NCBI RefSeq assembly: GCF_037102585.1
Contig: NW_027043826.1
Location: forward strand, 1 to 53,627
Length of the DNA: 53,627 nt
Source: Saccharomycopsis crataegensis
Lineage: Eukaryota > Ascomycota > Saccharomycetes > Ascoideales > Saccharomycopsidaceae
Direction of reading: 5' to 3'
Numbering within the stretch: the first letter of the stretch is position 1; each line of letters begins with the position of its first letter. Both the position numbers and the translations under genes were made by a program. The notes under the pieces were generated by a model. It ran no database searches and was not told where the DNA came from. It worked only from the letters and a program-made list of their open reading frames with translations. This document shows positions 7,928-18,794 of this stretch, piece after piece.

Positions 7928-10900
7928 ATGACTGTATTTGGTTTAAGCCCTAGCTCAGACGAAGAAGATAATTATTCAGGCGAAGAAAACGAGATGGGTA
8001 TGCCGGGTGGACCGTTGGACGATTCTAATCGTCTGTTGCTCATGGAGCTCGTTGAAATGCTTCACGGTAAAGAGAAGGCCGGTCGCGTGTTAGACCCTAT
8101 GGAGGTCAAGTTTAACGGAAAGCCGTTTAGTACAGGGATGCTTGCCCGCACTCCCATGGCATTGCATGACTTCTTCCAGTATGCAGAACACCAGATGCCA
8201 CTTAATTGGAATGACAAGTATAAGATGAGTTTTATCGTGAGAAACGTGGCTCAAGATACTTTTAGAAGTTTTTCTTCTTTTTCTGACTCCTTGCCGTCAG
8301 ATATCTCTTATAGAGCCTTTAAGGCGCAAGTGCTTGCGCACTTTTCTAGAGTTGATATGGTTGACATTTTGGAAAGAACATTGTGGACAATTGCGCAAAA
8401 AGGAAAAGCGCTTCTGTCCCACGTTGCTGAGTTTCAAGCGAATGTTGTGTACATTCCAGATTGGTCAGAACGTTCAAAAATTAATCGTTTTATCGATTCC
8501 TTGGACCCGCGTTTGCAGAAGCACATTGCAGATGCAGGACGCATTTATGAGAAATTAGATGATGTGATTTCTCATGCACTTAGTATTAATGATCTTACTG
8601 AAAGAACCATCCATACTCTGACTATCCCTATGCCGTCTACGTTTTCGCCTATGGATAGAGGTGGTCCGATGCCAATGGAATTGGATGCTTTGCAATCAGT
8701 ACCAAGTTCTCGGGGAAACTCATATCCTCGCAAGTCTAGTGGTAAGATTGCCGCCCTCTGCAAGAAATTTAATCTCACCCAGGAGGAGGTGAGGCTGTTG
8801 CTTATTCTTGGAAATTGTTTCCAGTGTAAAGGACACGGACATCAGAGCATGGACTGCCCTCGCCGTGGTGGTGGTGGGTCTGGTGCTCGTTTGGCTCACC
8901 TTATGGATTGCGTCCAAGAGGAGGACCATGCAGTTCCATATGAGGATGTTGTTGCTTTCAAGGTTCCTGTTACTATGGGACCTGCTGGGTTTGTTACCAA
9001 AGCTCTTATTGACTCTGGGGCGAGTTACAGTTTTGTGAATCCGTCGATTTTGCCTAAGCTCGGTTATGATAGTGCCGATCTTACTAGGATTAGCCCAAGA
9101 ACAATCAAGACTGCAACTAATCAGTATGATGCGGTAGACAGGTATGTGATTATCCCTGTTACATTTAACCATACTGTTGTGAAGATCCGTTGTTATGTGC
9201 ACCCGATTGTTTCACCTACTGTTATTGTGGGGCTTCCATTCATTAGAGAATATGCCCATCTTATTGATTTTGCTAATCTTACTGTGGGAGATGTGGGGGT
9301 GGACGATTTGGATGAGAAATCTATTGAAAGTATTAGTGCTATGGCTGCTCTTAGCCTGGGTCCTGTTGAGATAGACGATCCTAGATTAGAGAAATTGTTG
9401 TTTGATTATGCGGATATTTTTGCGGAGAAGCTTGGGATTAATCAAGTTGTTGAGTCTCGGGGGGCAGATAATATCAGGCTTGAACCGATGTCGGAAGAAG
9501 TTCCAACGACCCCGTATATTCCGAAGGTTAAGATTGCTCTTTTGCATGAGGTTAGAAATCATATTAGGCGTATGGTTGATTCTAAACTTATTCAACCCTC
9601 TAACTCGCCTTATTCTTCACCTTTTCTAGTTGTCAAGAAGAAGACTGGGGAGATTCGTTTGGTTATTGATTTTCGTCAAATCAACCTTTTATTGAAAAGG
9701 TTTAATCAGAACCTTCCCAGTTACGATGAATTGATCCAGATCTTTCTGGCCAATAAGGTGTTCTCAACCGTGGATTTAACGAAAGGCTTTCATCAACTTA
9801 CCCTCGATGAGAATTCTAGTAGATTCACGGCTTTTGAGTTTGAAGGGCTCAAGTACGAGTACTTGAGATTACCCTTCGGACTCACATCAGCCCCTTCACA
9901 CCTACAATCATACTTAGCCAAGAAAATATCACACCTTTCAACTGCCCGTAATTATGTTGATGATGTTCTCTTGGCGTCGCCAAACAGGGAAGAGCATTTG
10001 GGTTTGCTCAAGCAGTTTTTTGATGTGTGTCGGGAGAACAAGTTGTTTTTGAAAAGGCTGAAATGCAGTTTTATGAGCTCTAAGGTTCGCTTTCTTGGTT
10101 GGGAAATTGGTCCGGATGGAGTTGAAATCCCTGATGATACTAGGGAAGTAATTCGGAAATTGAAGACCCCTGTGAATGCCAAGGAGTTGCAGAAAACTCT
10201 TGGATTCACGAATTATTTCCGTCATTTCGTTGCCAGCTATTCGGACTTAGTGGTTGAACTTTACCAATTTGTCTCCAAAAATCTCGAATGGGATATGGAG
10301 ACAGTTTCCAAAAGGTTCGCTTCTTTGAAGCAAGCCTTGTTGGAAACCAAGGTACTAAGTGTTCCACTTTCGACCGATCCCGCTACTGTATTTGTAATTG
10401 AGTCCGATGCTTCAGGAATTGCAATTGGGGGGGTATTGAAACAGTTAATCCCTGGGTCCGATGAGCTGCAAATTGTTGGTTATTACCTGCGGAGCCTTTC
10501 AATCCACGAAAAGAATTATCCAATTAGAGATAAAGAACTTTTAGCCGTTGTCTACTTATTAGACAAGACGGCCCATTTGATATTTGGTCATAGAATTGTG
10601 GTAAAGACTGATCACCAATCCTTGTCTGTGTTGCTTAAAGGAAATAAGGAAGCTGAAAATGACAGGGTTAAAAGATGGATTACTAAACTCGCTGAGTTTG
10701 ATATTGTGTTAGAATATGTCAAGGGTACAACAAATGAGTTAGCTGATTACCTCTCTCGTTATGTGGGGGCTTTGGAATCGGTAATCCCTGCAGTTAATTT
10801 AACTGAAGCAGAAATCAAGGCTTCGATTGAATCGGATGAGTATTTTGCGGAGATTAGTAACAGTTTAAGGTTAATTGAGGACAAGGATAATAAAGCAAGT

Positions 10901-12397
10901 GATAATGCGAGCGATGTCGCAGAAACGAGAATTGATGAAGAAGATGTTAATGGTGATAGACTCGATGTGAGTCAGGGTATTTTGAAGAATTTTAAATTGA
11001 TTGATGGTAAATTGTTTGGACGTACCAATCAATCTCCGTGGCGCCGGGTTGTTGGGGCGCTGCGGGCCCGTAGGTTAATTGAGTATGAGCATGGCAGAAT
11101 GCATGCTGGGATAACTCAATTATACCTCGGGCTATCTTCTAAGTTTTATATGCGAAATCTTATGAAGATTGTCACTGCAGTAGTTGGTGGATGTGATACT
11201 TGTTTGAGAACAAAAATACGCCAACACCATTCCCATCCTATTATGGCTGTTGATCCTCCAGGATTCACTTTCCAAAGAATTCTGATTGATATGATTACTG
11301 GATTGCCGGAATGCGGAGGATGTGATGCTATCCTTACCGTTGTTGATGATTTTTCGAAATTTTCTATTTTTATTGGATGCAACAAACAGATTGATACAAT
11401 GGGTGTTGCTAAGGTGTTGTTCCATAATGTATTTGTGTATTATGGTATTCCGTGTTTTATTCGTTCTGATCGTGATATTCGTTGGGCTAATAGCATTGCC
11501 AAGGATATTTCGAAGATTATGGGATTTAAGTATCATCTCACGGCTGCTAACAACCCTCGTGGAAATGGTGTGGCAGAAGCCGCTAACAAGAAGGTAGTAC
11601 AGCTCCTTCGTACTTTTGTTTCTGAAAATAAAGGTGATTGGTTGAGTTATTTGGCTGTGGCTCAGACTGCTATCAATTCATCTATTCATTCGGCTACCGG
11701 TATTTCGCCTTTCCAAGCGGTTTTTGGTCGCCAACCGTTGCTTCAATTGTCTGAACCTCAAGTTGTTGATATTGCTCATCACCTGATTAGTGAGTGGGGG
11801 AAGAGATTGAGGGCAATTCATTGGGCCGTTTCAGAACAATTATCCCTGTATCAGCACCGGATGAATATAAGTGCCAATGCAGGAGCAAGCTTTGATGATT
11901 ATACAGTTGGTCAGTACGTGCTTGTGCATCGCGAAGCGTACACGAATAGTACTCGATACAAAAAAGTGACTGATGTGTATTTTGGTCCTTTTAAAGTAGT
12001 CAAGGTTATTAACAAGAATAGTTTTGAAATTGATTTACCGATATTAAACCTTAAATCAAGGGTGATTAATGCGAGGTTTTTACGTCCTTATTCGGTGCCT
12101 GAAGCTGCTTTTATTGATCTTCCCCGGACTGTTAATGAATTTAAAGCTAGAGCTTCTGAGGTTAATGGTATTTTAGGATATGATCCTGACACTAGGTCTT
12201 TTGATGTTACCTTTCGGATGGCTCGTCCTGGTCATTGCTTTACGGTCCCGGTTGATGTTTTTGTGGATAGTGTTCCACTGGGTTTACAGAAGAACCTCTA
12301 TGAGTCCATTAAGGACTTCTATGGTTCTTCTAGTATTCCTATCTGTAGAAAACCGTTGTTGGGTCGTTCCTTTCAAAGTTTGAATAGAAGATCTTGA
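7928..12397 (+). CDS. Element B-1 gag-pol polyprotein (Ty3/gypsy)
   Basis: 1489-residue polyprotein in a single frame. Order of parts: capsid-like Gag; a CCHC knuckle (CFQCKGHGHQSMDC, about residue 298); an aspartic protease with DSGAS (about 364); a reverse transcriptase with YVDD (about 676); RNase H (SDASGIAIGGVL, TDHQS); and an integrase with an H/C zinc module followed by the catalytic core. Integrase after RNase H is the Ty3/gypsy order. The frame starts 75 nt after the primer-binding site and ends 10 nt before the 3' LTR. The in-frame CTG at 10487-10489 falls in the Y-x-(R/K)-x-L block, where the family normally has serine, supporting CTG=Ser in this organism. It looks whole and young. 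Confidence 0.93.
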   Translation: MTVFGLSPSSDEEDNYSGEENEMGMPGGPLDDSNRLLLMELVEMLHGKEKAGRVLDPMEVKFNGKPFSTGMLARTPMALHDFFQYAEHQMPLNWNDKYKMSFIVRNVAQDTFRSFSSFSDSLPSDISYRAFKAQVLAHFSRVDMVDILERTLWTIAQKGKALLSHVAEFQANVVYIPDWSERSKINRFIDSLDPRLQKHIADAGRIYEKLDDVISHALSINDLTERTIHTLTIPMPSTFSPMDRGGPMPMELDALQSVPSSRGNSYPRKSSGKIAALCKKFNLTQEEVRLLLILGNCFQCKGHGHQSMDCPRRGGGGSGARLAHLMDCVQEEDHAVPYEDVVAFKVPVTMGPAGFVTKALIDSGASYSFVNPSILPKLGYDSADLTRISPRTIKTATNQYDAVDRYVIIPVTFNHTVVKIRCYVHPIVSPTVIVGLPFIREYAHLIDFANLTVGDVGVDDLDEKSIESISAMAALSLGPVEIDDPRLEKLLFDYADIFAEKLGINQVVESRGADNIRLEPMSEEVPTTPYIPKVKIALLHEVRNHIRRMVDSKLIQPSNSPYSSPFLVVKKKTGEIRLVIDFRQINLLLKRFNQNLPSYDELIQIFLANKVFSTVDLTKGFHQLTLDENSSRFTAFEFEGLKYEYLRLPFGLTSAPSHLQSYLAKKISHLSTARNYVDDVLLASPNREEHLGLLKQFFDVCRENKLFLKRLKCSFMSSKVRFLGWEIGPDGVEIPDDTREVIRKLKTPVNAKELQKTLGFTNYFRHFVASYSDLVVELYQFVSKNLEWDMETVSKRFASLKQALLETKVLSVPLSTDPATVFVIESDASGIAIGGVLKQLIPGSDELQIVGYYLRSLSIHEKNYPIRDKELLAVVYLLDKTAHLIFGHRIVVKTDHQSLSVLLKGNKEAENDRVKRWITKLAEFDIVLEYVKGTTNELADYLSRYVGALESVIPAVNLTEAEIKASIESDEYFAEISNSLRLIEDKDNKASDNASDVAETRIDEEDVNGDRLDVSQGILKNFKLIDGKLFGRTNQSPWRRVVGALRARRLIEYEHGRMHAGITQLYLGLSSKFYMRNLMKIVTAVVGGCDTCLRTKIRQHHSHPIMAVDPPGFTFQRILIDMITGLPECGGCDAILTVVDDFSKFSIFIGCNKQIDTMGVAKVLFHNVFVYYGIPCFIRSDRDIRWANSIAKDISKIMGFKYHLTAANNPRGNGVAEAANKKVVQLLRTFVSENKGDWLSYLAVAQTAINSSIHSATGISPFQAVFGRQPLLQLSEPQVVDIAHHLISEWGKRLRAIHWAVSEQLSLYQHRMNISANAGASFDDYTVGQYVLVHREAYTNSTRYKKVTDVYFGPFKVVKVINKNSFEIDLPILNLKSRVINARFLRPYSVPEAAFIDLPRTVNEFKARASEVNGILGYDPDTRSFDVTFRMARPGHCFTVPVDVFVDSVPLGLQKNLYESIKDFYGSSSIPICRKPLLGRSFQSLNRRS

Positions 12398-12407
12398 CGG
12401 GGGGAAT

Positions 12408-12565
12408 TGTTGTAGTATGGTTTGAGCTATTGGTTATAGGCAATGATACACGTGCTCATAACCATAAGCTCATAACCATTAGTATATAATTATAGTCGTC
12501 GATTATGAAAAGTTTTCAATATATATGATCTCTGGTTCTTCAGAGAGTAATACTAAATCAATCCT
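12408..12565 (+). repeat. 3' LTR of element B-1, first part
   Basis: First 158 bp of the 3' LTR. It resumes as 19556-19601 (46 bp) after LINE 3. The 5 bp ATCCT at the break (12561-12565) are repeated at 19551-19555 as the LINE target duplication. The total of 204 bp equals the 5' LTR. Confidence 0.92.
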
Positions 12566-12585
12566 TTTTTTTTTTTTTTTTTTTT

Positions 12586-12821
12586 CCAATAATTTCGATT
12601 TATATTAAATCTCATAAGTATATAATTATATAAACTTGTTCTTGGTTTTGAGGAGGAAAATCTTCAAAAGACGAAGAATTTCAATTTTTTTAAATTAATA
12701 TTCAACAGTGTGAGATTTCTACTCACTAAAAACCCCCTTTAAGATATTGACTATTTTTATTTTTATTTTTAATATTATTTTTATTTTTATTTTTATTTTG
12801 TTTTATGGTTATTTTAATTTT
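12586..12821 (-). other. LINE 3 3' UTR, source of the SINE tail
   Basis: Non-coding tail before poly(A). After an AT-rich (AAATA)n stretch, the sense strand has AAAGGGGGTTTTT and then a hairpin with stem GTGAG/CTCAC (block 1, 12707-12740). Next come an A/T run and a GTCTTTTGAAGA-TCCTCCTC block (block 2, 12650-12672). Both blocks recur in the same order in the SINE at 43694-43725 and 43749-43770, with one substitution and one indel in each. The layout GGG-TTTTT followed by a hairpin is shared with LINE 2 and LINE D. Confidence 0.75.
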
Positions 12822-13430
12822 TTAGTAGACCGCTGTAATAAGATATAATAATGTTTTCATTGATTGATTAGTCCAATCTGCATTATTTGACCTTCGTACC
12901 CTATTATATTTTTCAATGTAATAAGCGAAGCGATCCAATTTTATCATAGTTTGTTTCTGATGTTGATGCAATATGATGTTATCCCATGTTTGAGATATTC
13001 CCATTTTTAATATTTTCCATAAGTTTCTTGATACTGTGCAATTTATGTAGTAATGGGTGATGTAGGCTTCCTTGATATGGTCAGGATCCCTGGGGTTGGT
13101 GTTCCAATTTTCTGGAGGAAAATTACAAACATGGCAACGGGAATTTGTTGATTTGAACAATGTGAGCCCCAACATCATGAGGTGGAGGTTCTCCATTGAA
13201 CCCGGTACCCACCTTTTGATCTGGTTAATCTGTTTCCAAAATTTTCTTTGTTGTGGCTCCAGGGGGTATGTGATTTTGGTCAATGTTGTTGATGCTTTGG
13301 AGACGTCTCGTTTGAGTTGTTCCTGTTTGCTGCCGTTCTTAAAATCAAAAGTGAACATTTTTTGATGGTGGGCCTTGTATTTCTCTGGTACTGGTTTTGC
13401 TAAATTGTCCTGGATATCTTCAATCTTCAA
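12822..13430 (-). pseudogene. LINE 3 ORF2, C-terminal part in a shifted frame
   Basis: About 200 residues matching the C-terminus of LINE 2 ORF2, with the zinc motif CHVC ... H-x4-C. The end ...DRFAYYIEKYNR corresponds to the end of the LINE 2 protein. It is out of frame with the main ORF2. At the junction the 7-bp unit GATTGAA (sense strand) occurs three times in a row, and one unit more than the reading frame tolerates explains the shift. This is probably a recent slippage event in this copy. The product of the main ORF would therefore lack the zinc domain. Confidence 0.8.
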
Positions 13431-16380
13431 TCTTCAATCTTCTGCATCTGTGATACCTTGTTTTTCCCTGGTTCTCTAGATCAAATAAAATCGACCATGA
13501 TTTGAGGTATTTTTTCTCTTCTAGTGAGAAAATGTTGCTTTTGACAATGTCAGAAAGGGTAATTTTCTTGGTGGAGCTGCCAGGATATGAGAGTTGGTAG
13601 CCAAGTAACGGAAAGTACCATATATGTGTTTGGATGGAGTTTCTGTCAATCATACTTCCAATTCTTTGAAAGTGAGATTCTGGATGGAGTTGAGATTTTT
13701 GGTATTGATCAAGTAGAGATTCCACTTGGATTTGGGTGTTAATGGCGTATTGGATTTTATATCTCAAGATTTGGTGATATAAATATTTTTCCAGGGATGT
13801 TAGTAGTTGGTATATGACGTGTGCGTACCGATATAGGAAGTGGTTTTTGAGATCGAGCATTCCATATCCTCCCATCTGGGTGGAAGTTTTGAGGGTGGAA
13901 AGGGATAGGCTGCCAATCCTGCGACAAAGGTGTTGAAATGATTCCTCAATCTTAGTGGTGGTAGAGTTAGAAAGGGGCTGATGCATTGCACGATATAAGA
14001 GTTTAGGGATAATGTAAGTATTGTACCCCAATACCTTTTCCGCTAAGCTGAGATGGTGCATTTGTGTGAGATAATATTTGTATTTGATGTTTTTCAATAC
14101 CTGATCTTGATGTAGTGGTGTGTTTAGTGGAATACCCAAGTACACTATTGAGGGAGTGGAGGTAAAGACAGGGATCTGTTCATAGGGTAGTTTTGTCAAG
14201 GGTCCAAAGGTGCGATGATATTCGGCTGTATGGTATAGCTTGGATTTATCGGTGCTAAGGGTACTGCCTGAATATTTTTCAAAGTCCTTGATGTATTGGA
14301 GGGTGGTGAATAATTCAGTGTCATCTTTTACAAATATGGTGACATCATCAGCAAATGCTGTGACCTTTATCAGGATATCGGGGTTCATGGGATTCTGGAT
14401 GGCAAAGTCTTTACCCAGTGGTTGCATGGAAATGGTCAATTCATTCCGGACTTCTAATTTTATGCCATGATTTTTTGTTTGAATATTTTCTAATAAAGGT
14501 TGTATGGCCAAGAGAAAGATACTGGGGCTTATTGGATTGCCCTGTAAGGTGCCCGAGGCTAACTTAAATAGCGGACCATGAAAGTTGTTGATCATTATGG
14601 AAGCAGTTGCTGATTTCAAGATGTTTATTAGTAATCGGCGAAAATTTGTACCAAGGTTTAGAATTTGGAAGAGGTGGTCTAGGTATGCATGCGAGATACT
14701 ATCAAAAGCCTTTTGAAAGTCAGCCACAAGGATTTTGGAGGTGCGCAGCAATTGAAAAAGGTTGGAGTCTGGTCTCATTGAGTGGAAGACTTCTTTGAAA
14801 GCAGCAATTTGCTCGAAGGACGTACGTCCTGGGACGAAACCAGTTTGTTCGGAACCCACAAGCTGAGGGATGAATTTGAGTAATCGGTTGTTTAACACTA
14901 TAGCGAGGATGCGCATATTAGTGTTAATTAATGAGATTGGCCTATAATTGGGTAAAAACTCTTTATTTTTCCTGGGTTTGAGGATTAATGTAATCAAAAC
15001 CAGACTATAGTCAATAGGGATTGACCCAGCGGAAAGGATAGTGTTGAATTCTTGGAGGAGGATATGCTTAATGTTTTCCCAGGCTTCCTTATAGAATGTA
15101 TAAGGGATTCCATCAGGACCAGGCTCACTCTTTGAGTTTGCCTGCCATATTGCGTCCTTGATCTCCAGTTCGATAATTGGGTTATCTAACTGTATAGCTT
15201 CGTGGGCCATTAGTTTCCTGGAAGAGATCGTCGTTAGGAGGTATTGGCGAATGGCATTCGGATCATGGTAGTCTTTAGCCGAAAAAATGTCCTTGTAATA
15301 GGACGTGGCATGGGCCAATAAATCTTGAATATCGGTGAGTTTCCTATCTCCAGAAATGACAAAAGCATCAATTGGATTTGTGTTTGGGTTCTGTTTAAAA
15401 ACAGAGTTCAATCTTTCATAAGGGTCAGGTAAAATAGATGGGTCACTGCGTTGGAGAGAGTTCAATGCCGTTTTTGTTAGTGGTGCTAACAGTCGGATCT
15501 CTGCAATCAAATGGGATATGGATGGCAATTGTGATAACTTCTTGGAGTTAGCAATAAATGGTATTAGTTGGTTGTGCAATTTGAAACGCTTTGGTCCTAG
15601 TTGCACTAAATTAAAGGAGAGGGCAAATTTGATGCTAATTTCGTCATGTGTGGAAATAGTACCAAGGGTATTTGTCTGGCTAAGAGCAGTATTCTCCAAC
15701 AAACCCTCAGAAATATAAAATCGATCTAAGCGACGATTTTTACCGTTTGAGGCTCGGTTAGTGGAAGGGAGACCTTTGGACAGCAGGAGGTAGAAAGCGT
15801 CTTTGAGATTGAAGCATTCAATGAAATCGTTTAGTTTTTTTAGATGTTTCAGAATTTTTTTATTTTTTTTTGATTTTGGAATTTCTAAGATATTGTTGAA
15901 ATCTCCTCCAACCACTATTTCGATGTGTGAGTTTGGGTATTTGATAGCCAAATGGCCCAACAACTCACCGAGTAGCTGGTGCAACTGGGAATGAATAGTC
16001 AATTGGGCTTTTTGTTGTCCAGTTGGGTTGTATAGGTTTATCAATAATAATAGAGTTTTGCCATCATTCCAAGATATTACTAGATCAGTAAGGTATCCGG
16101 TTAGATGTGACTCAAGTTTATCGGAAATGAAATTTTTTAGTATTACCGTGCCCATGGAGGGGATATTTCTCAATAGTATAGCCGCTCGGGGGTAAGGGGA
16201 ATTATTTACATGAAAGGAATGTTGATGGAAGTTTCGGATCAAAGCCTCACAGTCTTTCGGAAGTTCTTGAAAGAAAAGGATGTGCTGTTTGTTGTATTTG
16301 GAGAGGTGATGTTGGGAGGTGAAATGATATCTCTGAATATTTTGAGATATTAGATTGAAGGATTTCTTATGGGTAGTCAT
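13420..16380 (-). CDS. LINE 3 ORF2: endonuclease / reverse transcriptase, lacks C-terminal domain
   Basis: 986 residues. Endonuclease motifs: NLISQNIQRY (about 8-17), FFQE, NLYNP, GDFNN (about 158), RRLDR and STHDE. Reverse transcriptase motifs: NYRPISLIN, GFVPGRTS, VADFQKAFDSISH, SGTLQGNPISPS and the catalytic FADD (about 676-679). It ends early, just after RRLKIED, where a 7-bp repeat shifts the frame, so the zinc domain is lost. ORF2 starts 2 nt after the ORF1 stop (TAA TC ATG). In LINE 2 the spacer is 5 nt, giving the same frame relation. The polymerase and nuclease residues are intact. Confidence 0.92.
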   Translation of the reverse strand: MTTHKKSFNLISQNIQRYHFTSQHHLSKYNKQHILFFQELPKDCEALIRNFHQHSFHVNNSPYPRAAILLRNIPSMGTVILKNFISDKLESHLTGYLTDLVISWNDGKTLLLLINLYNPTGQQKAQLTIHSQLHQLLGELLGHLAIKYPNSHIEIVVGGDFNNILEIPKSKKNKKILKHLKKLNDFIECFNLKDAFYLLLSKGLPSTNRASNGKNRRLDRFYISEGLLENTALSQTNTLGTISTHDEISIKFALSFNLVQLGPKRFKLHNQLIPFIANSKKLSQLPSISHLIAEIRLLAPLTKTALNSLQRSDPSILPDPYERLNSVFKQNPNTNPIDAFVISGDRKLTDIQDLLAHATSYYKDIFSAKDYHDPNAIRQYLLTTISSRKLMAHEAIQLDNPIIELEIKDAIWQANSKSEPGPDGIPYTFYKEAWENIKHILLQEFNTILSAGSIPIDYSLVLITLILKPRKNKEFLPNYRPISLINTNMRILAIVLNNRLLKFIPQLVGSEQTGFVPGRTSFEQIAAFKEVFHSMRPDSNLFQLLRTSKILVADFQKAFDSISHAYLDHLFQILNLGTNFRRLLINILKSATASIMINNFHGPLFKLASGTLQGNPISPSIFLLAIQPLLENIQTKNHGIKLEVRNELTISMQPLGKDFAIQNPMNPDILIKVTAFADDVTIFVKDDTELFTTLQYIKDFEKYSGSTLSTDKSKLYHTAEYHRTFGPLTKLPYEQIPVFTSTPSIVYLGIPLNTPLHQDQVLKNIKYKYYLTQMHHLSLAEKVLGYNTYIIPKLLYRAMHQPLSNSTTTKIEESFQHLCRRIGSLSLSTLKTSTQMGGYGMLDLKNHFLYRYAHVIYQLLTSLEKYLYHQILRYKIQYAINTQIQVESLLDQYQKSQLHPESHFQRIGSMIDRNSIQTHIWYFPLLGYQLSYPGSSTKKITLSDIVKSNIFSLEEKKYLKSWSILFDLENQGKTRYHRCRRLKIED

Positions 16381-16382
16381 GA

Positions 16383-18794
16383 TTAATTGGATTCATTTAT
16401 GCTGATATCTGATATCAGCTCATCATCGTCATTATCATCATCATCATTCGGATTATCCAGGGAGTCAATTTCAATGTGATCACTCTGGTGATCATCTGGT
16501 TCATAATCTGAGTCATCATCGTCATTGCTTGAATAGTGTTCATCGAGGAAAGCCAGTAAATTTACCGGTTCTCCATCATGTTTGTCGGCTTTCAGGTTTC
16601 CCTTAGTCAGCCGTTCCAGGTCTTGGTTGCTCTGGTGAACAGTTGTATTTTGAGATGTCCTCCGGGTCTTAGAACTCAGGTTATGAGAACTCTTGTTAGG
16701 AGTGGAGGAGGGTTCCTTGGCTGGAGTTTTTGGCACGAGAATTGGGGAGGTGTCATGTTGAGAATAGATGGTGTTGGATTTTGTGGTTGAAGGGGATGAG
16801 ACTGGGGATAATGGTTTTGGGGATGAATGTCTTGGTTGGGTAGGATTGGAACTGGTAAATGATGGGGATGTATTTGTGGATGATTTTTGGGGTTTCTCAG
16901 TCTTTTGAGATGGCTGGTTGGTGTTGTTCCCTTCAGCTTCCACGCCGGGTTCCGTAATATCCAATTCCGAAGTATCTCCAGCTAAGACATTGAATGGGTT
17001 TTGCCCAACCTGCTTATCTGGAACTTGTCTTTGGGAACGGTCCTTTCTGTTTGGTTGTAGTTTTGAGTCTCTGTTCAAAATGGTTCTCTTCTTTCCAGTA
17101 ACAACTTTGAAGGAGCTATTTGCTTCATGTGCAACATTTTGATTCAGGGATTCTTTTTGTGGGGTGATCTTGGTTTTCTTAGAATGACGTTTAATTGGGC
17201 ATTCTGGTCCAATGTGGCCTGGTTTTTTACAGATGATACAGTTCCGCTCAGGACAAGAGAACTTGGTATGCTTCCTGGAACCACAGCTAGTACAGTGGAA
17301 ACAATGGGTCAAGAGTTTGATTTTCAAAATCTTGGATGAGATAATTGGTAGTTCTGTATCTTTTTCCAAGTTTATCATACCATAGAATCTATTTCTTTGG
17401 AAGGGGTCAGATGTTATGCAAGCTTGCAAATCAACAAAATTAAAGGCATCGTATGGGATCTTATGTTGTTGGAAGTGGGACTCCAATATGTCGTTTAAAG
17501 CATCTCTGTTACTAGTTTGGACTTCGATTTCAATAAAATGACGTTCAACATATTCGTCAATCACAATTTTGGGTTTATAAGTTGTGGTTTCAGTGCTTAT
17601 TTGTAAAAACTCATTGATATGATTGATGAATGATATTTTTCTTTTTTTGAATTTGTCGTCTGGCAGAGGGAAATCAGGGAAAAAACTTCCAGGAATGACA
17701 ATTTCATTTTCATCAGAGTTGATGTAAATGACTTCCTGGGAATGTCTTAAATCATACTCCAATTTTGTTCTTTGATGACGTTCAGTTTCCTCGATGTTCC
17801 CAGATTCAAGGAGCTGTTGTTGTTGATTAGCTAGGTCCATCAAAGCGAATTTAATGAGAGCCAATTGGATTTCTGCGGAGCTTCCTTGCATCAATGGTTT
17901 TGGGATTTTGAAATGCAAATTACCTTGGTTCAATTTGTAAATTTGTCTGAAGAGCTGTAATTTTTCATTGGTGGTAAGACCTGCAAGACGTTTCATTTCC
18001 ATGTCAATCTTTGTTCTAGATTGTTGGCTAAAGTACTCAACAATGAACAAAGTATTATGATATTCCATCATTCTGTCTGGATCATCTGGACGGATTTTAT
18101 ACAGTGTAGATTGATAAATATGATCATTATTGTTGTAGCATTCAATGAAGTGCTCCAACACTTCCCTGTAGTAGAACTTGAGGTCCTTGATGAGGAAAGG
18201 CCAGTAAAACGCGTTAGCGAATTTTCGGAAAAGAGGGTCATTTTCCCTGTCGATTTCTTTCCTCCCATTAAAGGGGTTGACCGTGGTCGTAGAAGAATTT
18301 TCCATTTCTTCTGGGGCAAGAGTAGAAGCGACAACGGAGGCGAAGGAACGGGCGGAGGTGGAACTAATAAAGGCGTTTTGGGTTTTTTGGGTTTTTTGTT
18401 TTTTTTCAGATTGGTTTTCAGTGGAGTTTTCTACGTTTTTTTCGGAGTTTATGGAGGATTTTTCATTTTTTTTGGTGTTTTTTTGTTCCAAGTTCGCATC
18501 CTCAACTTCTCCATGTTGAGGGGCCGTTGCGTGCTTAGGTGATTGATTACCTAATAATGCAGGATCGATTTGATTAGCAATCGAAGAATAAATTTGGGTT
18601 GCGGCGGGCAGATTTGGGTTTTCTACCGCGTTTTCCTCATCCCTTGAATCATTTGAAGAATAATCGCTTCCATAATTGGAACTTTCATCGTCAAAAGATT
18701 CATCTTCGTCATTTTCCGGTGGTTTTTCGACGCTGTTTTCATGAATTTCAGCGTTCTTGTTGTCACGACCTTGATGGTCGCCTTGAGAAGACAT
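16383..18794 (-). CDS. LINE 3 ORF1: zinc-knuckle nucleic-acid-binding protein
   Basis: 803 residues and open throughout. The N-terminus ([11 protein letters not shown]) is acidic and Ser/Asn-rich. Two CCHC knuckles lie near residues 495-535 ([14 protein letters not shown] and [14 protein letters not shown]). The C-terminal third is low-complexity (Ser/Pro/Thr) and ends in an Asp-rich tail, similar in plan to LINE 2 ORF1. The expected role is RNA binding in the LINE particle. The next ORF starts 2 nt downstream, so translation of ORF2 by reinitiation is plausible. Confidence 0.9.
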   Translation of the reverse strand: MSSQGDHQGRDNKNAEIHENSVEKPPENDEDESFDDESSNYGSDYSSNDSRDEENAVENPNLPAATQIYSSIANQIDPALLGNQSPKHATAPQHGEVEDANLEQKNTKKNEKSSINSEKNVENSTENQSEKKQKTQKTQNAFISSTSARSFASVVASTLAPEEMENSSTTTVNPFNGRKEIDRENDPLFRKFANAFYWPFLIKDLKFYYREVLEHFIECYNNNDHIYQSTLYKIRPDDPDRMMEYHNTLFIVEYFSQQSRTKIDMEMKRLAGLTTNEKLQLFRQIYKLNQGNLHFKIPKPLMQGSSAEIQLALIKFALMDLANQQQQLLESGNIEETERHQRTKLEYDLRHSQEVIYINSDENEIVIPGSFFPDFPLPDDKFKKRKISFINHINEFLQISTETTTYKPKIVIDEYVERHFIEIEVQTSNRDALNDILESHFQQHKIPYDAFNFVDLQACITSDPFQRNRFYGMINLEKDTELPIISSKILKIKLLTHCFHCTSCGSRKHTKFSCPERNCIICKKPGHIGPECPIKRHSKKTKITPQKESLNQNVAHEANSSFKVVTGKKRTILNRDSKLQPNRKDRSQRQVPDKQVGQNPFNVLAGDTSELDITEPGVEAEGNNTNQPSQKTEKPQKSSTNTSPSFTSSNPTQPRHSSPKPLSPVSSPSTTKSNTIYSQHDTSPILVPKTPAKEPSSTPNKSSHNLSSKTRRTSQNTTVHQSNQDLERLTKGNLKADKHDGEPVNLLAFLDEHYSSNDDDDSDYEPDDHQSDHIEIDSLDNPNDDDDNDDDELISDISINESN

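Noticed and set aside
8720-9202. 160-codon antisense frame inside element B-1
   Set aside because: Antisense shadow of gag-pol, repeated at 37615 only because the element is repeated.
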